Of a DNA stretch of 64,000 bases, positions 22,991 through 34,052 are shown piece after piece. Source of the stretch: Pilasporangium apinafurcum (taxonomy: Eukaryota; Oomycota; Peronosporomycetes; Pythiales; Pythiaceae); contig BCKE01000004.1 of NCBI GenBank assembly GCA_001600495.1, positions 568,161 to 632,160 of the forward strand. Direction: 5' to 3'. Position 1 is the stretch's first letter, and each line of letters starts with the position of its first letter. A program made the position numbers and the translations under genes. Below the pieces are notes generated by a model. It worked only from the letters and a program-made list of their open reading frames with translations. It did no database searches and was not told the origin of the DNA.

Positions 22991-25297
22991 ATGGATAGTG
23001 GGTATGAAAGTTGCGGAAGTGGCTTATATTCCGGCCGTGGACGAAGTGTCACTGGGTCAAGCCAACTGCTCACTGACCACGAGCTTTATCATAATGTCAT
23101 CGGTGTACTGCCTAATTTACGTTCCATCTCAGCTAGAAACGAGTTTAAAGGCTCACAATGGACCGTCAAGAAGAAGAAACAAAAGCACGGGTTCGATTTA
23201 ATCGAATTTGATGGCTCGACATCGACATCGAAGTTGACGATGAGAAGACAATCACAACAAATACGGCAACGGCGGTATACGTGGGCACCTTGGTCTACTT
23301 ATGGATCAACACAATCGTCAAATCACCGGACGCGACATTCACCACTCGCGGAATGGCCGAATGCGGGTGTCCCATATGCGGCCGTAGCACAAGTGGACTT
23401 GCATTGCCAGCTCGATGAAGCCATGGAATTGCTTTTCAGCAATGAAGATCTGCAGTTTGATGCCAGTATGCGGGCGCTGTGGGGGAAGAAAAAATATAAA
23501 CGTGGTGATTTGTTTCTCTCTCACTCATACAAGAAGAACGTTCGGGCCATCTTAACGTCGTCATCAAGTGAAGACGATTGGCAATGCGACGAAGACATTG
23601 ACGACCTCAGTCAACCAGGGTGGCTTGCGGTCCATACTTCGACATTGCATCTGAACCAGAATCTTACTAAGGGAGTTGATCGTAAACAACAGCTGTGTTG
23701 TACATCCTACACGCAGCGATGCGTGACGAAAGATGAAGCCTTTTATTTGATGAAATCATTGCCGCGTCATATTCATGAACAATTGATGCCACATCACGAG
23801 TATCCATCAGCACTACGAGGCAATATCGATCATATCGCTGTGGGTTATCATCTCCAAGGCTCTTATAATGAAGCAATCGGCAATCACACGAAGCTGATCA
23901 TGTGTGCCTATGCATCGACTTTATCCGGGACAGATCGACTCGAGGTCATGCACTGGCGATTAGGCATCACTGAAGGGGAGGATCGTGCCAACAGCGAAGC
24001 CAAACAAATTATAATGCTCCTGGCGAAGGCAACTCGCAAATTTCAGCGTGTGATTTTTCGACGACGACTAGGACGTCAGACATTTACTTACTTCCCCATG
24101 GAATTGGGATATTTTGATGAAAAAACGTGCAAAATCTGTCAACGAGAGTTTGGCTTGTTCCGCAAAGGATTATTCTGCCAGATCTGTGGCCATCTTGTCT
24201 GCCGAGATGACTCTCGCAAGTATGAAGTTGAGCCGGTCACAGGACGTCTGCGCAAGAATCGCATCTGCAGATCGTGTGTAGTTCTTGTCGGAAGCCCCGC
24301 TTCTGAGAGTAATGGAGATCTGTTAGATTCACGTGGACGAGTGGTGTTGTCCAGCAAAGCATCTTCTTTATCGACATTTTATGACCCCATACAAGAGGAT
24401 GATGACGAAGATAGTGATGCGAATCCTGTTGCTGAGATCGTCAAGCCGGCTATGTTGGCAAGAGATGGAATAGTTGTTGGTGGCGAATCTTCCGTCCCTG
24501 GTCACCAACTTGCAGAGGCGTTATTTTCTGGAAGCGCCGTCAAACGGGCCAAAGCATTGGAAGTGTTGAAGGATGTTGTACATCATGTAACCAAAGAAGG
24601 GGGTGGTACACCGCGAGCGAAGCCTGTAGACTCTACTGTTGTGGACAAGTACTTGGAAGTGAGGCTTCGTATCTCAAATATTGCTTCATGTGGGCAACGA
24701 GCCGCAACCTACACTCGTAGCGACAGCACTGATGCTGTTGTTGATGAACCAAGCGTTGTGGGATGCGCGTATCCATTAGCACAAACCTTGCGGATTTCAG
24801 TTGATGACGTCGTTACCAAAGACACGATGCTGATGGAATGGAGCAGTCAGCGGAGAGCGGAATTAGATTCTGCAGCTTTGGATGCGATTTGCGCTGTATC
24901 TGCCAAGCGTTTGCGATGTTCCATGGCATATGTTGCGATGGTCAATGGGAAACAGGATCGTATCGTCGGATCCTACAACTTACCCAACTCTTCAGCACGT
25001 AACGGAAGCACATTCGATACACTCGCTGTTCTCGTGGATAATAGTCCCTTTGTGATGACGAACCCCATGATTGATGCTCGCTTTCGGCATATCCCAATTG
25101 TACATGAGCTTGGGATTCAATTTTACACAGGATTTCCCATTAAGACGTTGAATGATGTAGTCATCGCTTACCTCTGTGTTGTGGACACCGAACCACGAGA
25201 AAGCACAGAATGCGAGGATTATACTCACATGGAATCGCTCACAAAACTCGCAGCGGATCTCGTTCACGCGGGAGCCACTCAATGTACTTCGCCGTGA
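22991..25297 (+). CDS. FYVE zinc finger and GAF domain protein (oomycete-type, START-like N-terminus)
   Basis: Single exon; the ATG at 22991 gives 768 residues. Residues ~130-360 resemble the START-like module that often precedes FYVE fingers in oomycete proteins. The FYVE-type finger at ~375-430 has spaced cysteine pairs: CKICQREFGLFRKGLFCQIC, then HLVC and a final CRSC. The canonical basic RR/KHHCR patch is degenerate, so PI3P binding may be weakened. A GAF-like domain occupies ~610-760 (LDAICAVSAKRLRCSMAYVA ... IKTLNDVVIAYLCVVD). FYVE domains read PI3P on endosomes, while GAF domains sense small ligands or mediate dimerisation. It is a member of a family greatly expanded in oomycetes; its specific role is unknown. 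Confidence 0.85.
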   Translation: MDSGYESCGSGLYSGRGRSVTGSSQLLTDHELYHNVIGVLPNLRSISARNEFKGSQWTVKKKKQKHGFDLIEFDGSTSTSKLTMRRQSQQIRQRRYTWAPWSTYGSTQSSNHRTRHSPLAEWPNAGVPYAAVAQVDLHCQLDEAMELLFSNEDLQFDASMRALWGKKKYKRGDLFLSHSYKKNVRAILTSSSSEDDWQCDEDIDDLSQPGWLAVHTSTLHLNQNLTKGVDRKQQLCCTSYTQRCVTKDEAFYLMKSLPRHIHEQLMPHHEYPSALRGNIDHIAVGYHLQGSYNEAIGNHTKLIMCAYASTLSGTDRLEVMHWRLGITEGEDRANSEAKQIIMLLAKATRKFQRVIFRRRLGRQTFTYFPMELGYFDEKTCKICQREFGLFRKGLFCQICGHLVCRDDSRKYEVEPVTGRLRKNRICRSCVVLVGSPASESNGDLLDSRGRVVLSSKASSLSTFYDPIQEDDDEDSDANPVAEIVKPAMLARDGIVVGGESSVPGHQLAEALFSGSAVKRAKALEVLKDVVHHVTKEGGGTPRAKPVDSTVVDKYLEVRLRISNIASCGQRAATYTRSDSTDAVVDEPSVVGCAYPLAQTLRISVDDVVTKDTMLMEWSSQRRAELDSAALDAICAVSAKRLRCSMAYVAMVNGKQDRIVGSYNLPNSSARNGSTFDTLAVLVDNSPFVMTNPMIDARFRHIPIVHELGIQFYTGFPIKTLNDVVIAYLCVVDTEPRESTECEDYTHMESLTKLAADLVHAGATQCTSP

Positions 25298-25337
25298 ACA
25301 TTTCGCAAGTTGTGCTGATAGAAGGCGCACCCCTCAC

Positions 25338-25544
25338 TAATATCCAACGTATGCTAAATATGCTAAATATTGAAAAAGATCATATGAGTCACCATTTGGT
25401 AACTCAGGGACGATTTTTGTTTGTTTACTTTGAGTTTCTTCGAAACAATCAAAGCGTAGATCGTTCTTCACGCTAGCAAGGTAGTGCAAATTACAACACT
25501 CTGAGGAAAATCACAGCATATAGAGATCTTAAATGAAGAACTCG
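25338..25544 (+). repeat. Left arm of 207-bp inverted repeat
   Basis: This is identical to the reverse complement of 27118..27324 except for two base differences seen by eye. It lies 41 bp after the FYVE/GAF gene and includes the direct doublet ATGCTAAATATGCTAAAT. Similarity fades into CTCGCGAG / CTCGTGAG at the inner edge. Confidence 0.9.
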
Positions 25545-25694
25545 CGAGCGGTATCGGCAATATGTACTGTGGCATCAGAAGCTGGATCTAACGATATCAA
25601 TAGACTGAAGCTGAAGTCGATTTATCTTTAGAAGATTGAGAGTCAAGATAGATGCCCAGGTGAATTACAGAAGTTGTTGGCGGCATACAGAAAC

Positions 25695-27066
25695 ATGAAC
25701 GAGGAGCAAAAGCAACAGGTAAACAGGTGTCAAGCTATTTCGCTTCAATTGTCGAGTTATTGAATCATTCTATTGCTATGTTCATGCTCTCTATTTCTAT
25801 TATTTAGCTGCGCGATGACTTGCAATTCGCGATCATGAAGGCTGAACAGTTGACCGTGTTGGATCGGAAAGCGCCACCATCATCCAAGAACCATCCGATG
25901 GAGATTAAGAAATTGGCTGATGTGTTTGGCGTCTTTGGTTACTCAGCCGACGATTTCATTGATAAACATGATCAATGCACGATGTTCAAGAAAATTCGGA
26001 GAGAGCTTGAGGACTTGCTTTGTGATCTCACCAGCCACACCAAGAAATATGACAAAGCCATTCTTTTACGGGATCGCCTGCGGTTGATGAAGGCTGAGTT
26101 CATCACAATGCAAGGACAGTATGAAACCAGACGTCAGCAGGAAGAGCAACGTCAATTTGAACGCGGTATTGTACTTGCAAAGAAACGAAGTGATACACTG
26201 TGTGAACTGAGAACGTCGGCATCGGAAAGCGAAATTCAACATAGACGAGCGGATTTGGAGAAAACGCACAGTGTTGAGCGAACTCAATTAGAGAGCTATC
26301 TCAATAAGTTACCAGAGCCATCAGTCAAGTTCTCGAAATTGTTGCTGGAGTTGAAAGACACGGAAAAGAACCTGTCCAGGTTGCGACTATTTGAAGATGC
26401 CCGAAACGTGTTTCTACGCGCAGATGCAATGGAAAAGGACGAGCGAGCCAAGAATACAGCAGTAAGTAACTGTTTATACATGCATCTAATTTCGATTTGC
26501 AAAGCTGATGAATCTATGCATGTTGTATAATGAAGGAGTTTGAAAAGTTGAAAGCTACGAAACGTGATCTGCTGGAACAAAAACAACAGAAGGAACTCGC
26601 CGAACTGGACGAGAAATTAATGGAGAAGCGTTACATTGTCATGCGCAGCAATGAGAATCATCGCAAAACGTAAGTGCATTGCTCATCTCACCGCAATACT
26701 TGCTATCGGAATTGAAACAAAGTGCTACCTAATGAACTATACAGAGAATCCCAGCGAATCCAGAACCTGAGGCGTGATATGAGTCACTCCCACATCATGG
26801 ATCTGCACACCAAGAAGCAGTTTTCCACGAATCCAGTTGCCTCCGTTCGGAAATCCCACGGCTCTACTGCTAGCACCTATCGTGGCCAGCAACTATTGAG
26901 CACAGTACAGGGCAAACGATTAGAAGTCGCCAGTCTCTGCATGTTGCACGACCAAGAGAATGGCATTGTCCCTCAGGGATCGGTACGTTCAAGGAATATT
27001 CTTTTTAATTGCTTCTTTGTTCCTCAGTCTTCGTGGATGTGCCCTTTGTATACTCTGTTGAAATGA
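25695..27066 (+). CDS. Coiled-coil protein of unknown function inside an inverted repeat
   Basis: Five exons join in frame: 25695..25718, 25808..26461, 26536..26669, 26745..26982 and 27028..27066. This gives 362 residues. The first exon codes only MNEEQKQQ, so further upstream exons or another start are possible. After ~60 residues with a short motif (IKKLADVFGVFGYSADDF), the protein is a continuous charged coiled coil. It includes HTKKYDKAILLRDRLRLMKA, a long Glu/Arg/Gln helix and LEQKQQKELAELDEKLMEKR. The last part has a Ser/Thr-rich linker and a short hydrophobic C-terminus. Similar charged coiled-coil proteins are often flagellar or basal-body components, but no named family is recognised. 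The gene is enclosed by the 207-bp inverted repeat. Confidence 0.75.
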
Positions 27067-27117
27067 CTAGATTGTCTATCCCGGCTAACTAATCTTCAAA
27101 GATACTACTTCCACTCA

Positions 27118-27324
27118 CGAGTTCTTCATTTAAGATCTCTATATGCTGTGATTTTCCTCAGAGTGTTGTAATTTGCACTACCTTGCTAGTGTGAAGAACG
27201 ATCTACGCTTTGATCGTTTCGAAGAAACTCAAAGTAAACAAACAAAAATCGTCCCTGAGTTACCAAATGGTGACTCATATGATCTTTTTCAATATTTAGC
27301 ATATTTAGCATACGTTGGATATTA
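27118..27324 (-). repeat. Right arm of 207-bp inverted repeat
   Basis: Reverse complement of 25338..25544 with two mismatches. It begins 51 bp after the stop of the enclosed coiled-coil gene and ends 131 bp before the COQ9 start codon, so it lies in COQ9's promoter region. Confidence 0.9.
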
Positions 27325-27455
27325 TAAAATAGTCATTCAAACGAGGTATCTCTAAACTGTGGTATCGAATTTGAGAGGTTTCCGGGATCTTTAACTTGAT
27401 CTTCTGCATTTGTGTGTGGCTGAGTGAAGAACCCAACACGGAAGAAACTTCGAAG

Positions 27456-28778
27456 ATGGTTAGCCGACTGCAAGTGGTGCGACGCGTGAATGCCGCCCGT
27501 GCTCTACAGCAATTCAATGCTACACGTACCTTAGGAAATGTCGTAGCGACCACTACTTGCTTGGAACCCAGTGGTAACCGCTCGTTCCATGTGCTTTACC
27601 CAAACAACGAACGCCAACTGTGCGTTCAGTTGCGGACAAATGCACGCGATCTTTCGACAGTGCATACGCCGTCATCATCGCCGCACCCACCATCGGTCGA
27701 TGCATTTGCATCGCACAATGAAACGTTTACGGATCCAGAGCCACAGATTTTGCGGAATGCATTGAAGCACGTCAATGAGCATGGGTAAGAGAATGCGAAG
27801 AGAAGAATTAAACCGTTCGCAGTTTTTGCGTCTAACGACTATATTGCATATTTTATTTCTCAGATGGACGGTTGAAGCGCTGGCAGCAGGTGCAAAGGAT
27901 ATGGGCTATCCGTCCGTGGCGCATGGTATGTTCCCACGTGGAGCGATCGAGTTGGTGGACTACTTTATGGATTCCTGCAAGAACCAGTTGCGCGAAAAGC
28001 TCATCGCCAATACGGGTGTCTTGCAGACCATGAGCGTTACCGACCGCCTGAAATTCGGTATCCGCTCGCGATTGGAGTTGGTGCAGCCCGTGCTGTCGTC
28101 GTGGCCTCAGGCCATGGGGCTTGGTGCTTTGCCGCAAAATGCACCGACGACGATGCAGAAACTAGCGGCGCTTTCTGATGAAATTTGGTATTTCGCTGGT
28201 GACAAGTCGACTGACGCGTCATGGTACACGAAGCGCGCGATACTGACAGGTATCTACGCCAGTACGGAGCTGTTTATGCTCTCGGACAATTCACCCAATT
28301 TCCAGGACACATGGCAGTTTTTGGATCGTCGCGTCGAAGAAACCGTCGCACTTGGCGAACTCCCACAAAATGTAAGTTGCTTTTCTCTCAAGTCTATTGG
28401 CTTTAATTACTAATCACTCTTTTTGTGATTGTGTTCGTGTAATAGCTGAGCGATGTGGCTGGTATGGTGACAATCGGTATCCAGTCCATCGTTTCAGCGG
28501 CGACATCACTCGCTGGCCCACTCAGCTCGCAGATTCTGTCGAACACACCATTGAAAAACGTGCCAAACCCGATCTCAGCGATTGGGAACGTTGTGCCGTC
28601 GTCGTTCGTTCCTAGCAGCTTCCCACCCAACCCATTGGGTGGCAGTAATGTTGGCTCTGGTTTCCCTGAACCTCCAACCATGCCCACGGATCTAAAATTT
28701 GAAACGAAGGACTTGCACGAAATCGACCAGGAGCTGGAAAAATTGGGCGGCTCCCATTCGCGGCGCCCACGATCTTAA
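27456..28778 (+). CDS. COQ9: Ubiquinone biosynthesis protein COQ9
   Basis: Exons 27456..27784, 27864..28371 and 28446..28778 give 389 residues. The first ~60 residues are basic and hydroxylated with no acidic residues (MVSRLQVVRRVNAARALQQF), a mitochondrial presequence. The COQ9 core follows: ILRNALKHVNEHG spliced to WTVEALAAGAKDMGYPSVAH, then FPRGAIELVDYFMDSC. The segment LSDVAGMVTIGIQSIVSAA after the last intron is the amphipathic membrane-contact region. COQ9 is a lipid-binding TetR-fold protein that presents intermediates to COQ7 in coenzyme Q synthesis at the inner mitochondrial membrane. The C-terminal ~90 residues are Pro/Asn/Ser-rich and end in a short charged helix, an extension beyond the typical core. 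Confidence 0.9.
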
Positions 28779-29029
28779 GCAAACGAAGAATTCGAAGACC
28801 GTTTCTGGCGTCGACGAAGAAGCCATGACGCGCCTCCTCCCCAATGAGTGGCGTAGATATCACTTTACTTGTCCAGAAGATTTACAAAAAGGAACAGTTC
28901 CTTAAAGTTGAAGCGGAGGGTTTCATGTGTAGCATTTTGCTTTTTGATGGAACTAATTTCTAGATATGGATCAAAATAACGAGAAACATTGCGCACAAAG
29001 ACAAAGAGTGTTCATGGATTTGGATTCTC

Positions 29030-30783
29030 TCATCCTTTAACCATATTTTCCTCTGTTTCTTCCTCTTCCTCTTCTTCTTCTTCACCTTCATCTTCTTCCT
29101 CCTCTTCTTCTTCATTATCATCCTCCTCTGCGCTATCAGATTCCTCCTCTTCCCCGTCTGACTCGTGTTGCGCCTTATCCATGAACGCCTGTTTCGCCGC
29201 TGCTTGCGCCTCGCGTTTTTCTCTTCTTATTTTCTTCAAATTCGCCACACGTTCCTCCTCCTCTCGTGTCATCCGCGCATCCTCCTTCTCCCAATGTGCA
29301 TACTGCAGATCCAACGCTCGTAAATCATCCCGTACACGCAATAACTTGCGATACCATGCCTCCTCCTGATTAGCTGCATCTAGCAGTTCGCGTTTGACCA
29401 GACGAATGGCTTCCCCCAATACACAATTCGGCCATTTCGCCTTGAAAACTTCGGATTTGTCTGGACAAACTAGTGTTCCTGGGCCAACCATGCGGTTCTC
29501 GTACCAGTGGCCAGTGTAAACATATCCCAAACCATTGGTCTCTGTGCCTTTCCCATGCCGCATATTCTTGTAGAATTCACCTTCATAGAATGTCTCCGTT
29601 TGCAAAAATATCAGTTTCCCGTGCCCATTACGCTCTCCTTTGTGAAAATTTCCCTCATATCGGAATCGGGATTTTAATTCAAGCACACCATACCCATGGA
29701 ACTTGCCGTCCACAAACGCGCCTGTGTATTTCACGCCGTTAGGATACGCCACACGCCCTGCGCCATTTGGCGCGCTGTTGCGCCACTCACCACGATACTT
29801 GCCGCCATCAGCAAAAGAGTAGACGCCAATTAAGCCAGGACCACCATGCATCTCACCGCTTTTCCATCGCCCATTGTATGTAAAGTAGATGTGTTTTCCG
29901 TGGCTCTCCAGCTGGCCACGGACGGGTGGCGCAAACCCCGGGGGAGCATTTCCCAGCGGTACTTCCGGAATGATCTCAAGTCGATCAATTTCATCATCTT
30001 CTTCTTGGTCATCCTCCTCCTCCTTCTGGGCTTGCACAGTTTTCTTTGCCTTTTGGTCACATTGTGATGCTTCATGGAATGAGCAATTACGGAAGGCACG
30101 TTGTAGCAGCAACTGGTTCTGCTGCCGTGGCTGCATTTTCGTGGCCGGATAGGCGTTTGCGTGTGCGTCATTCTGACTTATACAGTTATTTTGCTCCTTT
30201 AATGCATTAATTTGCTGTTGATGCTCGCGCATGCGCATCTCGAGCGTTGTGAGTGCCTCTGGTTGTGTGTAAAATGCCTGTTCCAGCCGCACAAAGAGAA
30301 CGGAACTCCAGCGGTTCAGTTGAATTTGGTTTGATTTGAAAAACCACGGTGCGAATCGTGCATGAATCTCTGGCAAGCCGATGCGCCGCAGCATGCGGTA
30401 GTAAAACACACTTCGCGGATCTTCACCTTTGAATTTCTATAGACAAGAAAGTTATAGCATGTTATTGATATCTTAGTAGCAATGATTTGTGATACTAGCA
30501 ATAATACCCTTTGGTAGGCTGGTAAAGACTTTTGCTCCTTGCGAATGAGTGCATTGATCTGCTGCATCAGCTTCAGCAGCAACACGCATCATAAAGAATA
30601 GAGTGAGCCCAGCAGGAAGGGGCAGTAATCGTATCGATAGTAATCTACTCACACCTGCAATAACTCTTGGTCGGAGCGTCTTTTGTCGTCGTACTCCTTC
30701 TTGAGAAGTTGTTGGAGATATCGTTTGCGCGCGTCTTTTGGTGTCTCATCTTTCTTCCGGTTGGACAATGACAACGATGACAT
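29030..30783 (-). CDS. MORN-repeat protein with acidic low-complexity tail
   Basis: Minus-strand exons: 30783..30655, ~30570..30508 (the acceptor could instead be at 30561) and 30436..29030; about 532 residues. The N-terminal third is helical and charged. MORN repeats occupy roughly residues 245-390, for example YNGRWKSGEMHGGPGLIGVY, YRGEWRNSAPNGAGRVAYPN, YTGAFVDGKFHGYGVLEL, YEGNFHKGERNGHGKLIF and YEGEFYKNMRHGKGTETN. Then comes a basic coiled coil and a tail of nearly uninterrupted Asp/Glu. MORN proteins commonly act at membranes or in cilia and basal bodies of protists; lipid or protein scaffolding is the usual inference. The acidic tail is encoded by a GAA/GAG-rich tract that produces a Ser-rich shadow frame on the other strand. 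Confidence 0.85.
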
Positions 30784-33700
30784 TCCGATAAGAAACCGCA
30801 AGAGATTGCTTGTTCACAGATACTCGTAACAACAAATGGTTTGAAAGTGCCGAGCGAACGTCAACGACGTTGTCTGTGTGCTATACAATTCATAATGTCA
30901 TGTCAAGCTATTTTTGAGCGTTCTCTTAATTTGAAATGGGTAAACGCTTTCACCACACGTTCATCATGTCTTTTGCGCATGTAGACGATCTATACAAACA
31001 CATTTTTATTTTACTGAATGTTTAATGGATCTATGATCACATGCACATAGGAAAAATCAGTGCCTGCAACCTCAAACACCATCAATACATTTTATTCTTG
31101 CAAGTCTAAACATATTATGAGCGGCGTAGCATGCCACGAGAAATCAAAGGCAGCACAACCGAGCGAACTTGCAAAGTTATGTACATCTATACATGTTTGT
31201 GTCTCTCAGTGCATTTTGAATAGAATTGCTTCGACATAGTAGAGCATGCTCTGCTTCTGTATTAGCATGGATCTTTGATCATCAGCGAGAACACGAGGTT
31301 ACTACAAATCCACACATACACGGCCATCTACACACACCCATACACGATTCCTGCCAAACCACATCAGGACTGCGATAAGAATATCTTGTTTGCTTTTGCT
31401 TGTCAAATAGCAAATTCATCACAACACAGCAAACTAGCTCCTCATTTCCGTGGCAATACTTTGATTGGTTCACAATCGTTTTATAAAATAGAGCTGTAGT
31501 GCTTCGAATAAGTACGATTTCAATTCATATTTATTAACAAAAAACAGTACCGAATAATGGCTTCTGTTAGCTGTTAATATTTATAAGGTTTCTATGTTAT
31601 TTTCGTTTTGATTACACGCCTATGATTTTAATTTTTTGGTGTCGCAGAAATGTCCATTCCGCGTGTTGAATGCATGGCGTACGTGCACTTCAGAGATCCT
31701 TCCTCGAGTATATTATGTTCCTGTAACTCTGAAAGAGTTTTGCAGAACTATGGGTACAATGTACATCGGAAGGGGATGTCGGAGCTCCTGATTAGATCGA
31801 ATTTGCAAATTCATCGAATGATGGTGGGTGGGATGGGAGGGACGGAAATGATCCATTTTTATTTGTTCCATGTTTTTGGATACACTTCCCATAGGTTGAA
31901 AGCTTGAAACATCGTAATGTCATAGAATCAGGTTTTTCTTGTTGGAAAAGAAAAATGATGTCTGCCTCGTTCTTCATTCGGCCAGTGACTCGCCGTAAAA
32001 GGTCACGCGACCGCTAGTAACGACGAACTGCACGTTGAACTTGTGTCAACGGTGGATACGAAAAAATACAAGAGAACATCGTACTTGATTCACTTCGTGA
32101 GAAATCCCTTGACCAATTGGTGCTCCGGTTGAATCGGATTTGTTATTTACCGCGTTGATGATTTTCTTTCGCGGAATTCCAACGTGCACTTGCGCCATAT
32201 GCCTCTCTCCTCTTTCTGTCTCGCGTACCTCCTATCGACAGAGGTGATGTGGGCGCATCTTAACCATATATCTGGTGAGTTCAAATGGCGCACATGTGCA
32301 TAAGCGGGAGATTTAGATGAGTTGATACGTAGAGCTTCGATTCTCACAAAGAAGAAGCGAAATGAGTCCGTTGCACCAAAGCGCGATTGTGACGTGAGTT
32401 CTTGTTGAACGAAAAAGAAATCGTTTTAAGGTACACGGAAATCGCAGTGATATTGCATAAAATTTATGTTGCCATAAATTTACGAGTCAAATTTCCATTT
32501 AACCAAAAATAGAAATTCTCACCGTTACCCCCGCAATTGCCAGGTGGATAAAGAATAAGGATGTCGATGATTCATCATGATGCCCTTTATCTTGATAGGA
32601 GAAACGGATTTATGGCAAAATCCACTTGTCTGTCGGACACAAGCGTCATGTGGAAATCATGTGGTTTACTGCACCGTCACTGTGTGTGAGAGAGCATCTG
32701 GTATTGTGCATCTTGATCTTCTGCATACGCTTGCCTCCTTGATCTTCAACAGCTTAGCCATGACAGATCCGCGTGTTGCATACAAAAGAACATGACAACT
32801 GTGTGAATCAGACTTTCATTCACTAGCATTGCCTGCAATTTTGTCATCTTTTTCTTGTGGAGATCAGGGGAGGGTGTCGATGATGAGGAAGCCTAACCCT
32901 TACCTTCACTTGGGTTTTATTATTTTCAACGTCATTTTATTAGAATTTAGGGTAGTCCAATGCTACAGTATTTTCCCGCACAGACCGATAGGCTAAAGGA
33001 CCAGAGCGTGATAACGTGATGTTTTTTGGTGCTGAATCGTGGTGCAAGCAAACTGGAGAGTAAAACTTCTGTTCCATCCCGACACATCCTACGCACCCGC
33101 AATCGAAGCCGTACGTACGCACCATACTTTCCCGCTCATTGGTTTTTTCAATGCGAAAAAGCGAAGGCAAAAAGTCAGAAAGTATACACTGGAAGGAATT
33201 ATTTTAGGTTGGTTTGTCTCTTGGCAACACATAAAACAAGCGTATGTCGCGACAAATACAAACTTAAAGGCGACGCCAGACGGGGCAATTTGACCCAACT
33301 GCGCCAATCCAGTCGTTTGTTCCAGCTGCTGCCACTTAAAACTGCAGTTTTGTTGGCTGTGTAGACATCGTCAGTCGTGAAATCATCAAAGAGAGAATAC
33401 GTAGGGTTCTGGCTCTTCAACCCTTGGTCCTCGTGACCAGCCAAAACACCTTCCCCTTTTTGCCGACCTAAGCCCTGTCGCTCCGTGGCAAAACGAAATA
33501 TCCGCAGACGCACGTGGATGCAACACAGCAGGCATCTAATAAAAAACATCCACATTCCTCAACTTCACCTTTAGCGACCACACCTTGTGTGCTTAAAATA
33601 TTTATTCCTGAAAGCTGCGGCTACTTTCCTATTGCTGCCCTTCTGCTGTTTCCGACTGCTGCCGCATCCATCATCATCGAACTGTTTTTCCTGCTCTCTC

Positions 33701-34052
33701 TTCGTCGTTTTCTACTTGCTCACTTTTCAATAATTGAGCATAAGAAGTCGTACCATCCAACAAATCGCATTACTCGTAAGTATGCCCTCATGTCTGTGTA
33801 TATTGATACGCAATCGTTTAAGCGGCCAAATGGGCGTTTAAATAATTGGAATGTAAACGGTTAGCTAATACAACGTTTTACTTTTTTGTTTGTTTATTTG
33901 TGCGACATTGCGTCTTTTTTGCTTTCCATGGTTGCATATAGATCGTCGACAACAAAGCATCCAGCATTTCGTCCACTGCCATCCACAATCCGCTCCCGCA
34001 CTCCTCCTCCTCCTCCGCCTCCTCCGTTGAAGCAGTGAGTGAACACTTTTAT
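30784..34052. other. Long gene-poor stretch
   Basis: About 3.3 kb without a confident gene. The left end should hold the MORN-gene promoter and the right end the PP2C promoter/5' leader, which has pyrimidine-rich sequence and a CTCCTCCTCCTCCGCC tract near 34000. A possible SMYD-like fragment is listed separately. Elsewhere only short, low-complexity or chance frames are seen. Confidence 0.45.
32943..33170 (-). pseudogene. Possible SMYD-like SET protein C-terminal fragment
   Basis: A minus-strand frame of about 75 codons contains ESMVRTYGFDCGCVGCV. This fits the post-SET cysteine motif of SMYD-type methyltransferases (arginine, then YGF-C-C-x2-C). The upstream SET core (NHSC motif) was not found nearby in a compatible frame, and the downstream TPR-like part is missing. 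It may be a relic or one exon of a gene I could not assemble. Low confidence. Confidence 0.3.

Noticed and set aside
28989-29369. Plus-strand poly-Ser frame
   Set aside because: Reverse of the Glu-rich tail of the MORN protein.
31275-31907. Short frames in the 31-32 kb gap
   Set aside because: No start context, domain, or splice partner; consistent with chance in AT-rich sequence.
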